Counted from the stretch's first letter, positions 22,480 through 34,714 are shown. The stretch: DNA of 64,000 nt from Sparassis latifolia (GCA_018466975.1 CM031555.1:3286001-3350000); one strand, 5' to 3'. Numbers and translations: made by a program. Notes: a model not told the origin generated them from the letters alone.

Positions 22480-23510
22480 ATTGCCGATTTCAGAAGTCTT
22501 GTCGCGCGGCCAAATATACACAAATTTCCGCCTGGGCGACCTCCAACTTTGAACGCAGATATCTCTTCAACGGCTGGGCCGTTTCTCTCGATTATTGCAT
22601 TTTCGGACTCTCCTGGTCAGCGCACAGGGCATGGTATCAAGAAAAATTCATATTCGGACTGTTCAATACTCGCGGATCTGGTGGTCATCGCACTAGCTCA
22701 GAACCGACTTTCCGTGCAGCAGACAGTCCTAATACTGGGGAAAGTGTTCTGAGCGGACTTCTTAGGATCATAGAGAGGGCATGGTATGCAATTTGAAGGT
22801 ATGCATGTGCTTATTCTCACTGCGGGATTCAATCTGTGATCACAGCGCTAGGAGCCTATTGCTAGATGGTCGGAAACATTCCCTTGTTTGCATTTTTTAT
22901 ATCTTACATGTTTTATGTTGACATCTGGATGGTTTTAAGCAGGCAGCAGATGGTAGAAGGCACTCAGGATGGTGGGGGTTGTGCTGCAGTTGGTATGATA
23001 CTCAGGCCCTTGAATCCATTATTACCCATCTTCAGAACTGTCATCCTCCATTCCTGATCCATACATGAGTGCTATATGTATTCTGTACACAAAATACACC
23101 AGATTATTTGACAGTAGCATGAGTTCTGTAACCCCATGAGATGTGCTATGCAGTCCGAGATGAATCACATACAATCCAGACCCTCTCAGTCCACAAATGC
23201 ATATCCCTGCCCTGCCTACCATACTACCAGAGAGCCTCCACCACCTTCCGATGTCCTCTGACCCATCCAACAATGACAAACTCACTTCTGAGCCAGAAGG
23301 AAGCTGTCAAAAACAGCAAACAGAGATAGCAGAGAAACGAGATATTTCTTGATACCATGCCCTGCGCGCTGATGAGGAGAGTCCGAAAATGCAAGAATCA
23401 AGAGAAACGGCCCAGCCGTTGAAGAGATATCTGCGTTCAAAGTTGGAGGTCGCCCAGGCGGAAATTTGTGTATATTTGGCCGCGCGACAAGACTTCTGAA
23501 ATCGGCAATA
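22480..23510. mobile_element. 1.03-kb terminal-inverted-repeat element, non-autonomous
   Basis: About 165 bp at 22480-22645 recur as the reverse complement at 23344-23510 with few differences; the outer ends are ATTGCCGATTTCAG and its complement. The interior (22650-23340) has no coding frame of interest. No clear target-site duplication is seen. It lies next to an amidase scrap, so it probably inserted into that pseudogene. Confidence 0.65.
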
Positions 23511-23879
23511 AGCGGAAAGAGACTGGTCCATTACAGCATCTGAAATCTCTGATCACCCATAGACAGGTCCATTCGCTCTTTCAAGTTCATTGTCGAGAGA
23601 TGCGGCGATCTCCAGAGTTTTTCGATCCTATAGACTGAGGCAGCATCAACAAGTGTCAAAGTTTCAACGCTGTGGATATGATCGTGAACGATCGAACCAT
23701 CCAGTTGCGCCAGCCCGTTATAGATCGCCGATCGTTACAAAGTAGGCAACAACTTCGAGGGGATCACAGTAGAAAATGTAGAAACCGCTCAGGTAATGAA
23801 CCACGCTCCGAAGACTATTAGTTGACCACCACTCAATTTCCACTGCGAGCCCAGCAGTGCCCAAATGAATACTTTCATT
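23511..23879. other. Intergenic between TIR element and amidase stop
   Basis: No frame or repeat recognised; probably amidase 3' flank. Confidence 0.4.
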
Positions 23880-26356
23880 TTACATGACGTCGACGAGCTG
23901 GATGTTTGGGATCAAGTAGGGAAGCTTCAGATTGCGATACTGAGATGGTAGATACTAATGATCAGCCATAGGGAGCAAGCGGCAAGGTAGTACGCACATT
24001 CGTAGCAGCTTCGAAAGCACACGCATACTGCACCATCATGGCCTCAGTGAAGCGCCTTCCGTAGATCGAGATACCAAATCTACATCGCAAATGCCACCAA
24101 TCCGGGTCAGTCCCTTACGAATGAGTCAGCGTGCTATCAGTACATACGGCACGTTCGGTGCAGACTCGACAAGTGTGTACCGCGAGTTCCAGGTGACGGT
24201 CGTGTTGCCAGGGTAGTAGTTCAGCGGCACGGTGACTATTGGGTAACCCGCGATGGCGGCATATCCTTTTGCAGTGAAGACACGTCTGTGAGCTCAGCCG
24301 TGCAACGGGAGACAGAGATATATATCGTACCCGGGGCAAAGGAACTCGGGATGATTAACGCATCGAGATCATAGTTGTCGAGTGCGCCGAGGATGGCTGA
24401 AACAGTCATAAGGGTATAAAAGCAGTCCATGGGTGAGTTAAGCCTTACTCGCGTTGGAACCATAGTAGTACTGTTCCAAGAGCGCGGTGTAGTATGCGGC
24501 GTCGCCCTGTGTGACGTTGAGCGCCAAGTCTTGCTGCCAACTTGGAGTTCGAAACGATTAGGGGCGCGGTAAAGACCGCAATGCACCGAATAGCTCACAC
24601 ATCAATGTTGCGGTCAGGCTGCGGTGGACAGAGGGTGGCTCAATATTTCGATTGCACAGAGATGGTCCGGAACACTCACGTAATCCTCTGGCGGATAGCT
24701 CATCGTGAAGGCTGCCAGCTCTGTGAGGTTGTGGATATCCAGCGGGTTGTATACAAGTTCGTTGAGGTAGTTCGCGATGCCGACGACGAAGTCCGCGCCC
24801 ACAACTGGATCAGTAGCGTACTGACGCACATAATACAGCTGAGTGATGGTGCGGAAGTGATAGAGCAAGGTCACTCACACTGGACCCGCTAAAGTTCAGG
24901 AACCCCTCCAGATCGGGGAAATCAGCGTTCTCCAGGACAGTCGCACCGAGCGCTTCGAATATGGGGATCGACGCGTTGAAAGCCGCTACCTCGGGCCCCT
25001 CTGTCGCGTACACGGAGATCGCATTACGCGGTATCCCGATCTTGGCACCCTGGAGGCCGTTGATATTGCAGTTGGCGGCATAGTCAGGGATGGTATCGAA
25101 TGGAATGGCGGAAGTATAATTGTCGTTTGGGTCAGGGCCTGGAGTCGTTCGATGAACTTGGGTCAGAGAGGTATGAGGAAGGACGCACCAGCGATAACGG
25201 AGAGCACATATGCAGCGTCGATCATCGTCCTCGTCATGGGACCAACGGTGTCCTGGGTTTGCGATATTGGGATTACCAAGTAACGACTTGTTAAGCCGAC
25301 GGACTGGATCGAACACATGTCCAAAGATTGTTACATTTTCCATCAACCAATATCCCAGTGTACTTACAGGCTTGATGCCAGTCAGACTGTTCTGGCTGCT
25401 GGGCGAGATGATGGAGCCATCCGTCTCAGTGCCAATACAAACAGCAGCAAGACCTATTGAACACGAGACTCCAGGGCCACTGCTAGAGCCTGACGGATCC
25501 AAGTAGGGATAATATGCTGCCGTCGTCTGACCCCCGCGAGAAGTCCAACCTGCAAGCAAAGGCCGTTGAATTATACAGAGCCCTTAGGGTACAGCAGGTG
25601 CGGACCGTTTGTAGAGTTCGTGGACCTATAGTTGGCGAACTGCGAAAGGTTGGCCTTCCCGATGAGGATAGCACCCGCTGCTTTCAATTTCGCCGCGATA
25701 GTGGAGTCTCTGGGCAATATGGCGCCGACAAAGGCATACGAACCAGCTAGATGGACAGATTGTCACAAGCTTTCCATTGCAAATTATGCGAAAATGTACC
25801 AGTCGTGTTCATCTTGTCCAACGTTCCGATGTTGTCCTTGACCAGCACAGGAATGCCATGCAATTTTCTGCAAATAAATGGGAGAGGTTATGAGAGTGCT
25901 AAAAAAGTGATGGTGCGTTCTTCCGACAACTCACCCACGCACGATTCCGTCCGCTCTCTCAGCGTCGAGAGAGGCAGCAATCGCAAGAGCATCGGGATTG
26001 GTTTCAATGACCGCATGAGTGATATTGTTCACTTCCTCAATACGTGCGAAATATGCCTATTAGGCGCATGATTAATATATATTAAAACTATCGCGAACAA
26101 TTGAGTCGTGCACCTTAACGAGATCAACGCTAGTAAATGTTCCTTGTGCCAGTCCGAGTTGAAGATCGTCGATCGTAGCATAGAACAGGTCGGGCAAGGG
26201 TTTTCCTATGTGATCAAACGACACCTACACGTCAGGCAGCAGAGAATCTCTATAACGCACATACAAACCGTTTGCTGGGCTGAATCCGTAAGAGGTTAAA
26301 GCCCTGACCGGCGCAGTTAAGTACAACACCGCTGAGAAGAGCTTGACGAGGAACAT
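23880..26356 (-). CDS. Amidase (amidase signature family), probably secreted
   Basis: A multi-exon gene on the minus strand, from the ATG at 26356 to TAA at 23882-23880. Amidase-signature enzymes hydrolyse amide bonds with a Ser-cisSer-Lys triad. The N-terminus MFLVKLFSAVLYLTAPVRA is a signal peptide. Then come IDDLQLGLAQGTFTSVDLV, an exon with LHGIPVLVKDNIGT (triad Lys) near 25845, and GKANLSQFANYRS. PSGSSSGPGVSCSIGLAA near 25470 contains the Gly-Ser-rich signature with both serines, followed by GTETDGSI. After a short intron SVGLTSRYLVIPISQTQDT leads into TVGPMTRTMIDAAYVLSVIAG. Late exons hold KIGIPRNAIS and FEALGATVLENADFP. The last two exons read FGISIYGRRFTEAMMVQYACAFEAAT and YRNLKLPYLIPNIQ. 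Intron borders join in frame where checked, and no lesion was found. Substrate cannot be inferred. A second, broken copy lies at 22417-22476. Confidence 0.82.
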
Positions 26357-27151
26357 GGCCAAAATCAAGCACTGCAGTGACAACGAATTCCCGCAACGCG
26401 CGACGCACATGCCTTGGCGGGAAGGCGGTACTTATACTGGGAGGGAGGGGAGCACGAGGACTGCAGACATGAGTGGTAAAAATAACGATATTTAACCACA
26501 TGCGACGACGTCGAGAAGGTCGGGGAGGTGGGAGGAGATAAGGGAGCACTCTCATATAAACGCAGGACGGACAGGCGCGACCAAGCGTGACTTGCGTCTC
26601 GTTATCCAACGGATCAGCTGCGATACGACAATGCCATCATATACGTGCGCATCGCCCACTAGGTTGTGGCACTCGTGTTCACAAAGTTATCTAGGTGGTC
26701 TCTGCTAAGTATTCTGAGTCATCGAGTGCTGCCATGCGAAGACCTGAGCCGCACTTCGGAGAATAGTCGGTGCCACCCATCAGAACGCACAGGTTTAGTA
26801 CCTGCAGTGCCTTAGAGTCATGACGAAAGCCGCAAGAGAACACGACGTTGCAGCAGTATCCCATGACAGCTGGACAGTGTAAGCCGCGCGACGATGCCAC
26901 AGAGCTAATGCCGACGCGGAAACTACCGAGGCTATGAATGGTGCTATTAAAATCAGTGTAAATAATGCCAAAATGTATACAATTAAAAGTGAATGTGCTT
27001 TGTAGGAAGCTAAAGGACGGTGCACTGGTGTCGACGGATTTGTCTTCTGCAAGAAGTTTTCCTCCGACAGGATTTGAAGAGCGGTCGACTGGACACGTAT
27101 ACAATAGCACTAAATAAAATAACAACACCGTGGAATATTTCGATCGATTCA
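26357..27151. other. Amidase 5' flank and membrane-protein remnant
   Basis: On the minus strand at 27052-26795 an 85-codon frame has a strongly hydrophobic segment (LLIVYILALFTLILIAPFIASVV) followed by SALALWHRRAAYTVQLSWD. The last part (26945-26839) matches 16345-16433 of the left arm. The family is not recognised and the frame is short, so it is treated as a remnant. Confidence 0.4.
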
Positions 27152-28875
27152 TTACATGTAATCCTTTTCGTCCATATCGTTCAAGAACCAATTCGCCTCA
27201 ATCTTAGCTCGGACTTCCTCCTCCGGGATCTCTGCCAACACCCTCAGCTTTAGCAGCTCGGCGAGGGCCATGGCCATTGCGTAGTGTTCGTTGGACACCC
27301 AGGTCTCTGTCTCGAAACCAACCATGTCTCGGCACCCCTCAAAATTCTCGTCCGCTACTTGCAGCTTTGCGCTCAGCTCCTTCGTCTTGCGTAGGTCTTC
27401 GGGTTCGAACGCGACTGGACACGGCACACCTTCCCCCGTAAGCCTCCCCCATATCTCCGTTGCCTCTATCAGCGTAGTCTTCAGCGCGTGAGTCTCACCC
27501 TCCCATGGAGCACCGGCTTGGTCGAAAAGGCGGTAGATGAACATGGACACGGGGTCCGACAACGCATCGTGATGGAGCTTGTTGTACTCCTCCGTGTTCT
27601 TGACGTAGTGGAAGTGGACGAGACGGCGATGGTAGAGTCCCATCGCGTGGCTCTGCTCGGATTGGTCCAGCTCGTCCATGTTCGCCGGCGGTGAGGGTGG
27701 GATGAGAGCCTGCGAGACCGGGTTATCGTAGTTCTGCAAGTGACCTGGTATACCAGCGAGGAGAAATGCGGGTAGGATCGAGGCGTGTTGCCAGTCGAGC
27801 AGGCCCACGATTTTCAACTGGTTAGAGTCTGACGACGTCGACACGATGACGTTGCTCGGCTGGAGATCGGGATGGCGGATACGGAAATGATGGAGGGCTG
27901 AGTTCTTGGAGACGAGCGAGGATGCGATGAGAAGGTAGCGTTCGAGATTCTTGATGTGGTCCGACGGTGACTGCTCCTTGTACCCGTAAGCCTCCCTTCT
28001 TTCACGCTGGAACGGTAGTAGCGGTCGACCGAACTGTTCCAGATACGCCAGTTCCTTGCGAGCTGCTGCTACGAGCGCTGCCTCGGCGTTTTCGTCTATA
28101 GTGTCGATTTGTTCCAGAAAGTTCAACAAAAGAAAAGGCAGAGAGTGGCGTACATGGTCCCCTGTCCACGTCGAGCTGCGACCTCCTTCCGTACCACATA
28201 TGCAGCCTGGCATCTGGACCGACGCAGAAGCGCTCGTCGTTGAGCGGGATACCCGTCCTCCCTGCCGCCTTCTCCAGGTCGTTGGTATAGTAGAGGCTTC
28301 CACCAGCCGGAAAAGGAATCGACATCATGCGAGACTCGAGTTGAGCAAGTTGACGCAAGACCGAAACGATATCCGGTTCCTCCAGCTCCAGCCACACGTC
28401 GCTGAGCTTCGTACCTCTCACAAACTCCATGAAAATATATTCCGTCTTCGCAGCGTTGTCCGACGAAGGAGAGTAATCGTAAACCTCGGGAACAGGCAGC
28501 CCAAAACGGAGGAAACGCATTGTGGCCACTTCACTAGCGATAGCGTAGAACTTGGGGACCGTGACGGGGTACGGGATGCGGGCTACCATCTCGAAGCCGC
28601 CATGCATGGTGATAAGGAAAGTCCGGTTGAAGCCGCCCTCGGCGAGCTTCACAAATGTGTCGATATCTTGAGAACTCCGACCAACAGACTGCGCCGCAAG
28701 TCGACAAAGCTCGTCGACGTCGAACTCACGTCTGCGCTCTGCGAGGCGAAGATCATTGTTGACGCTGAATGTGCGAGATTACGGATTAGACATATACGCC
28801 AGAGAACAACATGTATAAGACTTACAGCCAGCGTCCTGATGAATAGTTGAAGAGATCATCAGGAGAGTCTGACAT
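27152..28875 (-). CDS. APH-family phosphotransferase (fungal kinase-like)
   Basis: Three exons on the minus strand: 28875-28826, 28764-28154 and 28095-27152; 1605 nt, 534 residues, all phases agreeing. The APH fold (aminoglycoside/choline kinase-like) phosphorylates small molecules or, in fungal relatives such as Aim9-type proteins, unknown substrates. The start MSDSPDDLFNYSSGRW leads to LRLAERRREFDVDEL and KLAEGGFNRTFLITMHGG, the nucleotide-binding loop region, and EYIFMEFVRGTKL, the hinge. The catalytic loop is RHPDLQPSNVIV near residue 300 and the metal site is GLLDWQHASILPAFL. The C-terminus is helical and acidic. The gene sits inside the right arm but is missing from the left arm. No lesion seen. 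Confidence 0.87.
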
Positions 28876-29089
28876 GCTTGAGAATGCACGACGTGGCAGT
28901 TGCCAACAGGTCCGAGTGAAGTTAGAGATTGAGGAGGAAAGATATGCTGAACGTAGCGAGGAGGGAGGACGGCGCAGAGGCGGAGAGATTGAGACTGGTA
29001 GCAAATTGAACACGAGCCTCGCACGCCCAAGGGAGTAGTGCATGTAAATGTGTGCGGAGGGTTGGAAGAGGGATCAAACTTGAAAGAAG

Positions 29090-29300
29090 TCAGCCAAGTA
29101 ACACGTTATAAGGACAAGACAACCGAGAGGATAGAAGAGATATTTGCCCTGTCAAAAACCAGAGGAGGGCACTCATGACGACGAGATAGACAGATGCGAA
29201 CGCTCGGAAGTACACATAGCGCAACTTCTTGTACCTCGTACCTGCTGGCGAACGATTAGTGCAGATGGTTGATTCAAGTTGACGACGAAGAAAACACAAT
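29090..29300 (-). pseudogene. Membrane-protein fragment (right arm)
   Basis: A 69-codon frame on the minus strand with one hydrophobic stretch, paired with 16160-16345. In the left arm the frame stops within the same region. The family is not identified. Confidence 0.35.
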
Positions 29301-29562
29301 GCACTTAAAACTATTTGAAGCTAATAATCTCTGGCCCGGCTTGCCTGCTTGATCGAGTGATTTTGGTCACCACTATAGCCGAAAGATAAATTGAGAAAAG
29401 TGAAGATCGGAATGGAGAACACAAGAATCGTCAAGATGCTTGAGCTCCATGAGCCAGAGATATATTATTAGCTAAGTCTTAGAATTTCATGTAAGGGGCC
29501 TGAAACAACAGTCACGCAACGCGTCTCGTCACAGGTGACATTCGCGTAGGAGAAAGGCCTTC

Positions 29563-29646
29563 ACGGTGAGGTCAGTAAGCGTTCATCATTCGCTGAGTGG
29601 GCTAACGGTGGGGTCAGTGAGCGTTCATCATTCGCTGAGTGAGCCA
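29563..29646 (+). repeat. 42-bp tandem duplication, two units
   Basis: Units 29563-29604 and 29605-29646 share GTTCATCATTCGCTGAGTG and differ at a few bases. The left arm has one unit. It lies 110-195 bp upstream of the right SDR start. Confidence 0.7.
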
Positions 29647-29757
29647 GCGGTGGTACGTACGCCCACGGCTTCGGCAAGCAATGTCAGCGCTTCAAATCCC
29701 ATAAATCATAAAAGGCGATGATGTCGCGCTCTTGCATCTCACTGAACATTGCCAACA

Positions 29758-30672
29758 ATGCCGCGCACGATCCTCATAACAGGAGCTAACCGAGGTTTGT
29801 GTCACTGATCCTAGCCTGTACTGTTCGTGGTGGTAGAGCATTTCACATTAATATGCGCCTTGTCAGGAATCGGTTTCTCCATCGTCCAAGGTTTAGCGGT
29901 GCGAAAATCGTCCGATCAGCTCATCCTCGCCGCTCGTTTCGTTGACAAAGCCAACGGTGCAATAGCGGAGTTGCGCAAGCTTGGGATCACGGCAGAGATC
30001 GATAGCTTGGCTCTCGACGTCATGGACGATGCCAGCATCAAAGCTGCAGAACAGACAGTTCGTGAGCGATATGGAAAGCTTGACAGTACGCTCTGTTCGC
30101 CAAGTTACCTGGATGCTACGCTGACTGTGATCTAGTTTTAATCAACAACGCGGGTATAGGCCTCGTCCCGTCTCCTGGAGAAATCGACAACCTGCGTTCG
30201 ATTTACAATGCGGTCTACGACACCAATGTATCCGGAGTCGCCGTAGTCACCTCCGTGTTTCTACCGCTTCTTGCGCTATCGCCAGATCCGCGCGTGATCA
30301 ACGTCTCGTCTGCTCGCGCATCAATCGAACTTGCCATGTCAGGCGAACTCCCTCCCACAAGGAGCATCCCGTACAGCGCGTCGAAGACTGCGCTGAACGT
30401 ACTCACCATAGAGTACCAGAAGCTGTATCCGAACGTGCTCTTTCAGGCAAGTAATCATTGTCGGGCTAGGGGGGATTTTACTGAGTCCGCCACTGCAGAC
30501 CATAGACCCGGGATACTGTAAGACTGGGTTGAATGGTTATGAGGGACTTCGAGATCCATTGGACGGAGCCGGTGTGGTCGTAGAGTTGGCGAATGCAGCG
30601 AGGGACAAGTACAAGAGCGGATTTTGGGCGATGGAGAACGATGCCGAGGAATGCTCAACTGTGCCGTGGTAG
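29758..30672 (+). CDS. Short-chain dehydrogenase/reductase, right copy
   Basis: Exons 29758-29794, 29867-30085, 30136-30446 and 30499-30672, total 741 nt, 246 residues, identical in exon lengths to the left copy. Motifs: ITGANRGIG (cofactor), LINNAG, SSAR followed by PYSASK (catalytic Ser, Tyr, Lys) and DPGYCKTGL. A Rossmann-fold NAD(P)-dependent oxidoreductase of unknown substrate, presumably cytosolic as no targeting signal is seen. Intron 3 begins with GC (GCAAGT at 30447), as in the left copy. It is transcribed toward FunK1, leaving about 1.1 kb between the SDR stop and the FunK1 start. Intact. Confidence 0.87.
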
Positions 30673-31714
30673 GAATATGCATCTGCATCTGAGTTAGGTC
30701 GCGTTCAAAGTGCGGTGGCCTTGAGGAAATGCGAATTTCAATAGGTATGATAGCAGTATATAGCAGCTGGCTTGAGGCTAGCTGGTGTTGGTCGTGCTGG
30801 ATATGTGTGACTCGTCAATACAATTTCATGCAAGTAGTACACGCAGAGTCCCACAGGCGTAAATGTATGAAAACCGGGGTGGCCCTTCATGCTTCCAAAC
30901 CAGGTATTGAATTGCTAAAACAGGGCAAATGACGTTGGGGCAAACGAACGACGCTGGCTGTCGAAGCGGGAGCGACAGAGCGAGTCTCACCTCGGACGAT
31001 GTTATATTATGACTGGGAAGGACCGGAACATGAACCACACATGGCGAAGGACGGACACTGTGGGATAGATGTGAGGAGAAATCAGGGTGCCTGTCCGACA
31101 TTCTCCTCTGTTGGGGGGAAGGCCTTTGTGCCATGGACCGAAATGAACCACGCGAAGTGAGTCATGGGCTATCCGAGGCCACTCACTTGAATGTCCGAAC
31201 AGGTGTGCAGCAGTTATTTCGCCTAAATAAGACAAACAAACAAAGGAGAGGCTGTGCCACAATGTTGTCGCTTCAACGTGCTGGTTATGACTCTGCTGGG
31301 CAGCAGCTCGATCAGGGCCCAGTGGTGCCAGTGAGATCCTAGCAACGAGTGATTGCCCTCACAACTCCGCGAGGTTTTGACTACGGAGGTAAGCAAGTCC
31401 GTCGAATGTTGGCTAGAATAAGCGACTGAGCACTCAGCTCACTCGACGAGAAAACGGGTACGTAATTAAATAAAATTGGGAAACGAGTAGGATGGGTGCC
31501 CTGACGCCTCACGTGCTGGGCATTGACGCGGTGCACATGGTCGCTGGCCTTCGCATACCTTTGAACCGCACGCTCCTCAGCAACATTGCTGTTCTTTGGA
31601 GGGCACAATAGACAGTAGAACATCTTGCACACGGTAATGTAAATCTGTAAGTCGATCTCTGGCCGACCAACTGATCGAGATTACCCAGAGCTTGGCCACT
31701 CGTCCTCCAGCCGA
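30673..31714. other. Intergenic between SDR and FunK1 (right arm)
   Basis: Counterpart of 13812-14857. No frame is conserved between arms, so no gene is proposed. Confidence 0.5.
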
Positions 31715-31723
31715 ATATATAAA
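31715..31723 (+). promoter_or_regulatory. TATA box of right FunK1
   Basis: TATATAAAG, 41-49 bp upstream of the ATG at 31764; same element as in the left arm. Confidence 0.6.
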
Positions 31724-31763
31724 GTCCTCCATCTTCTCTTCGAGGAGGTAAGCACGCGCCAAC

Positions 31764-34714
31764 ATGTCTTCCACTAAGCCTCTCCAATCTGACAATCTCT
31801 CTGCTAAATGTCAAAGCTCTCCCCACAAGGCCAAGCGTGATAACTCGCGATTCGCTACCGGCGGCCAAACTCTGCACGAGCAACGACGGCATCTTCGTGA
31901 AGAAATGCGCGGGAAATTCATCGTGATGCCCGTGAACAAATTCATGGACACGTTCGCTCCGGAATCTGAGGTGATGGCGAAGAAACCATTCAAGCCGAAT
32001 TTCAAGAAGGCGTTCAAGGAGATGGAGAACGTACTCGAAGGTACAGTACGAGAAGAGCAAATGTATAAACCTCTGGTGAGCTTGACCTTCTCCTGCACAT
32101 CACGCATCTGACCGAGTCGGTTATTTCAAGGTCAAATGCGTCCAAAATTACAAGCTTTGCAAGGGTATGTCCTCAAGCTGGTGCAGAACAAACCCGACAA
32201 GGCGGACCCCTCGAGGCAGAAGGTTGATGCAGCGCTGTTTCTTCCTGAGAATGCCAAGCAGAGAAAGACCTTCGACGATAGTAGGCCACATTGGGCACTT
32301 CAGCGGCTTTCGATTGAGTTCAAGAAGCATAGAACGGAGGATGATCCTTTCGAAGATCCAAAGACGAAGGGCGAGGATGAAGATAACCTGCACCACGATT
32401 CTGAGCAGGGCGACGAGGTCCAAGTAGATGACGTGCACGACGCGAACGACGATGACGTGGGCGATATGGACAATGTCTTCCTGGATGAAGATGAGACATA
32501 CGGAGACGGTGACCCGACAATGGAAGACGATGAGGACGGCGACGAAGAGAATCCCCTTCAGATGGCTTATGGAAATTCATCCAGAGAGACCTTCGAGACA
32601 GCTTATGAGCCGCCCGCTGACCGACGAGCTGCGGTTCGAGGGCAGATTATCTCCTACGCCAAAATACTCTTCTCACGCCAACATCGCTGCTTCGCATTCA
32701 CGATTCTCATCCTCCGTGATGTTGCGCGGATTATTCGCTGGGATCGGGCTGGTACTGTTGTCACGAACAAATTCAAGTACACGAACACCGAGTATCTTGG
32801 CAAGTTCCTGTGGCGATTCTGTAATATGAGTGACAAACAGCAAGGATACGATACGACGGCCGTTGTTGTGAAATGCGGATCGGCAGACTACAAGCTCATG
32901 GAGCAGCTGGCGAAGAATCCGCCAGAAGGTGCTGGCTCCGAGTACGCGAGGGAATCGTTCGCCAAGTCCATGCCCAATCTCTCGAAGGAGAATCCTAATG
33001 ACTGGTCGTGTTGGAAACTGACCGTACATCCGGAAAATGGAAAGGCGACCGACGGCTCAGACCCTCGACCTGCAGGGAGGAATGCGCGCAAGAAGCCACG
33101 TTTGCAACATTTTTTGGTGGGAAAGCCTCATTTTCAGGCGTCAGGTATGACAGGCCGGGTTACACGAGGCTACATTGCGTACGACTGCCAGGATAACAAG
33201 TTCGTCTTCCTGAAGGATGTGTGGCGCGTAGACCTGCCAGACATCGAAAAGGAGGGATACATCCTCCAGTCTCTCAATGACGCAGAAGTCGCAAATGTCC
33301 CGACTCTGGTTTGCCACGGGGACGTTCTAGATGTTGAAGATGTCGGAAATGTCGTACATGTTGAACGACAACGGACGAAGACGGACACTTACTGGCACGA
33401 GTTCTATAGTGGACAGATGAACCCGATCAAGACCCACACACATTATCGGCTAGTAGTCGAAGAAGTCTGTCGTCCGCTGAGCGATTTCAGGAATTCTTTG
33501 GAGTTAGTGATGATTATAGCACACTGCATCAAAGGTGAGTTATTATATCTCGAGTCCGCCACACCATATGTTGCTCACGGATCCTGTAGCTCATCGTCAG
33601 GCCATGAAAAAGGTTAGAATAACTCACCGAGATATCAGTGCAGGAAATATTCTCATGAATGAGAAAACTGCAACTATTAATGGCCGGCAAGTCCCCATCA
33701 GGGTGGGGATTCTAAGTGATTGGGAACTATCCAAACAGGTCGAGGACGAGGACGATGAGACGGAAGCCACAGACAAGGAAACAGGAGGCAACAGTCAGAA
33801 GGCAAGACAGCCTGATCGTACTGTGAGTGTCTGGTCAATCTCTTCACCGATCACGGATGCTTAATCTACACGCATAGGGAACATGGCAGTTCATGTCCGC
33901 TATTCTTCTGGACAGGCCTACCAGGGCGGTCGAGGTTGCAGATGAACTCGAGGCATTCTTCAATGTCTTGTTGTATTACCTCATCAGGTACACGAACAGT
34001 AACATCGACGACCCGGCCACTTTCATGTCGCAGTACTTCGACGAATGCACCATAAACGCGGCTCGGACGTTGTACACCTGCAGCATGGCGAAACGGCTCG
34101 TGATGAAGTCAGGTGAGCTCATGGTGGATGTCAACACATCTGTGGAGTTCCAGTACCGCAATGGGAAGAAGCATCCATCCAATGAGCTCATTCGCAAACT
34201 TCTGGGATGGTTCAAGGCCCGGTACGCGGAATTCTCACTTGAGGACTGGCCCCAACAAGCCGCACGAAGAGGTCCTGCTGTCGATCACACTCAGCGTATG
34301 GATGAGGAATCGGAGAACGACGTCTCCGCAGATGACCAGGACATGCTCGTTGAGGAGTACTTGCGACACCAGATGAAGGCTCAATCTGTGGCAGAAGGCA
34401 TGTCGGAGGAAGTCTACGAAATGGAACCAGATTTTGACGAGAAGGCCCGAGAGATGCAGAAAGGTCTCGCTAACAACTTGAAGACTCACGATCAGATGTA
34501 CAATTTGTTTCAGAAGATCTTTTGCGAGGAACAGCGCGAATGGCCGAAGCACGACAAGATACCCGACCGAGTCCCCTCGAACTACAACTATGCGCGCTAT
34601 AAAGAGAAGGGCCTCGAGCTTCCTGCGGCGCCGATTGCACCTTCTGGCTCGAAGCGTCGTCTTGAAGCAGATCTGCAGTGCTCTCGTCAGAGCAAGCGTT
34701 CCAGAGTTGGCTGA
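31764..34714 (+). CDS. FunK1-type protein kinase, right copy (exon 2 frameshifted near its start)
   Basis: Exons 31764-32075, 32131-33534, 33590-33822 and 33878-34714. Exon 1 is open (unlike the left copy). At the start of exon 2, however, a run of four G in the left copy is three G here (32163-32165), so exon 1 and the body of exon 2 are out of frame. Starting at the ATG at 32136 gives an open frame of some 1400 bases covering the FunK1 N-lobe. Exon 3 keeps a canonical catalytic loop THRDISAGNIL and SDWELSK; exon 4 opens GTWQFMSA and ends with SGSKRRLEADLQCS plus a basic tail. So the right copy has HRD where the left has HGD. The middle of exons 3-4 is far more divergent from the left copy than the rest. 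An N-truncated kinase may be made; substrate and pathway unknown. Confidence 0.77.

Larger units (their letters stand above)
28876..29757. other. APH promoter, membrane fragment and SDR promoter
   Basis: 28876-29090 is the APH upstream region. 29300-29090 (minus) encodes the right-arm version of the YLVVMSALLWFLTGQISLLSSRL fragment. 29341-29562 is intergenic and includes a stretch absent from the left arm. A possible TATA-like CATAAATCATAAAAG precedes the SDR start by about 45-58 bp. Confidence 0.5.

Noticed and set aside
27488..28850. Plus-strand ORFs up to 264 codons
   Set aside because: Shadow of the APH gene on the minus strand, which has full domain support.
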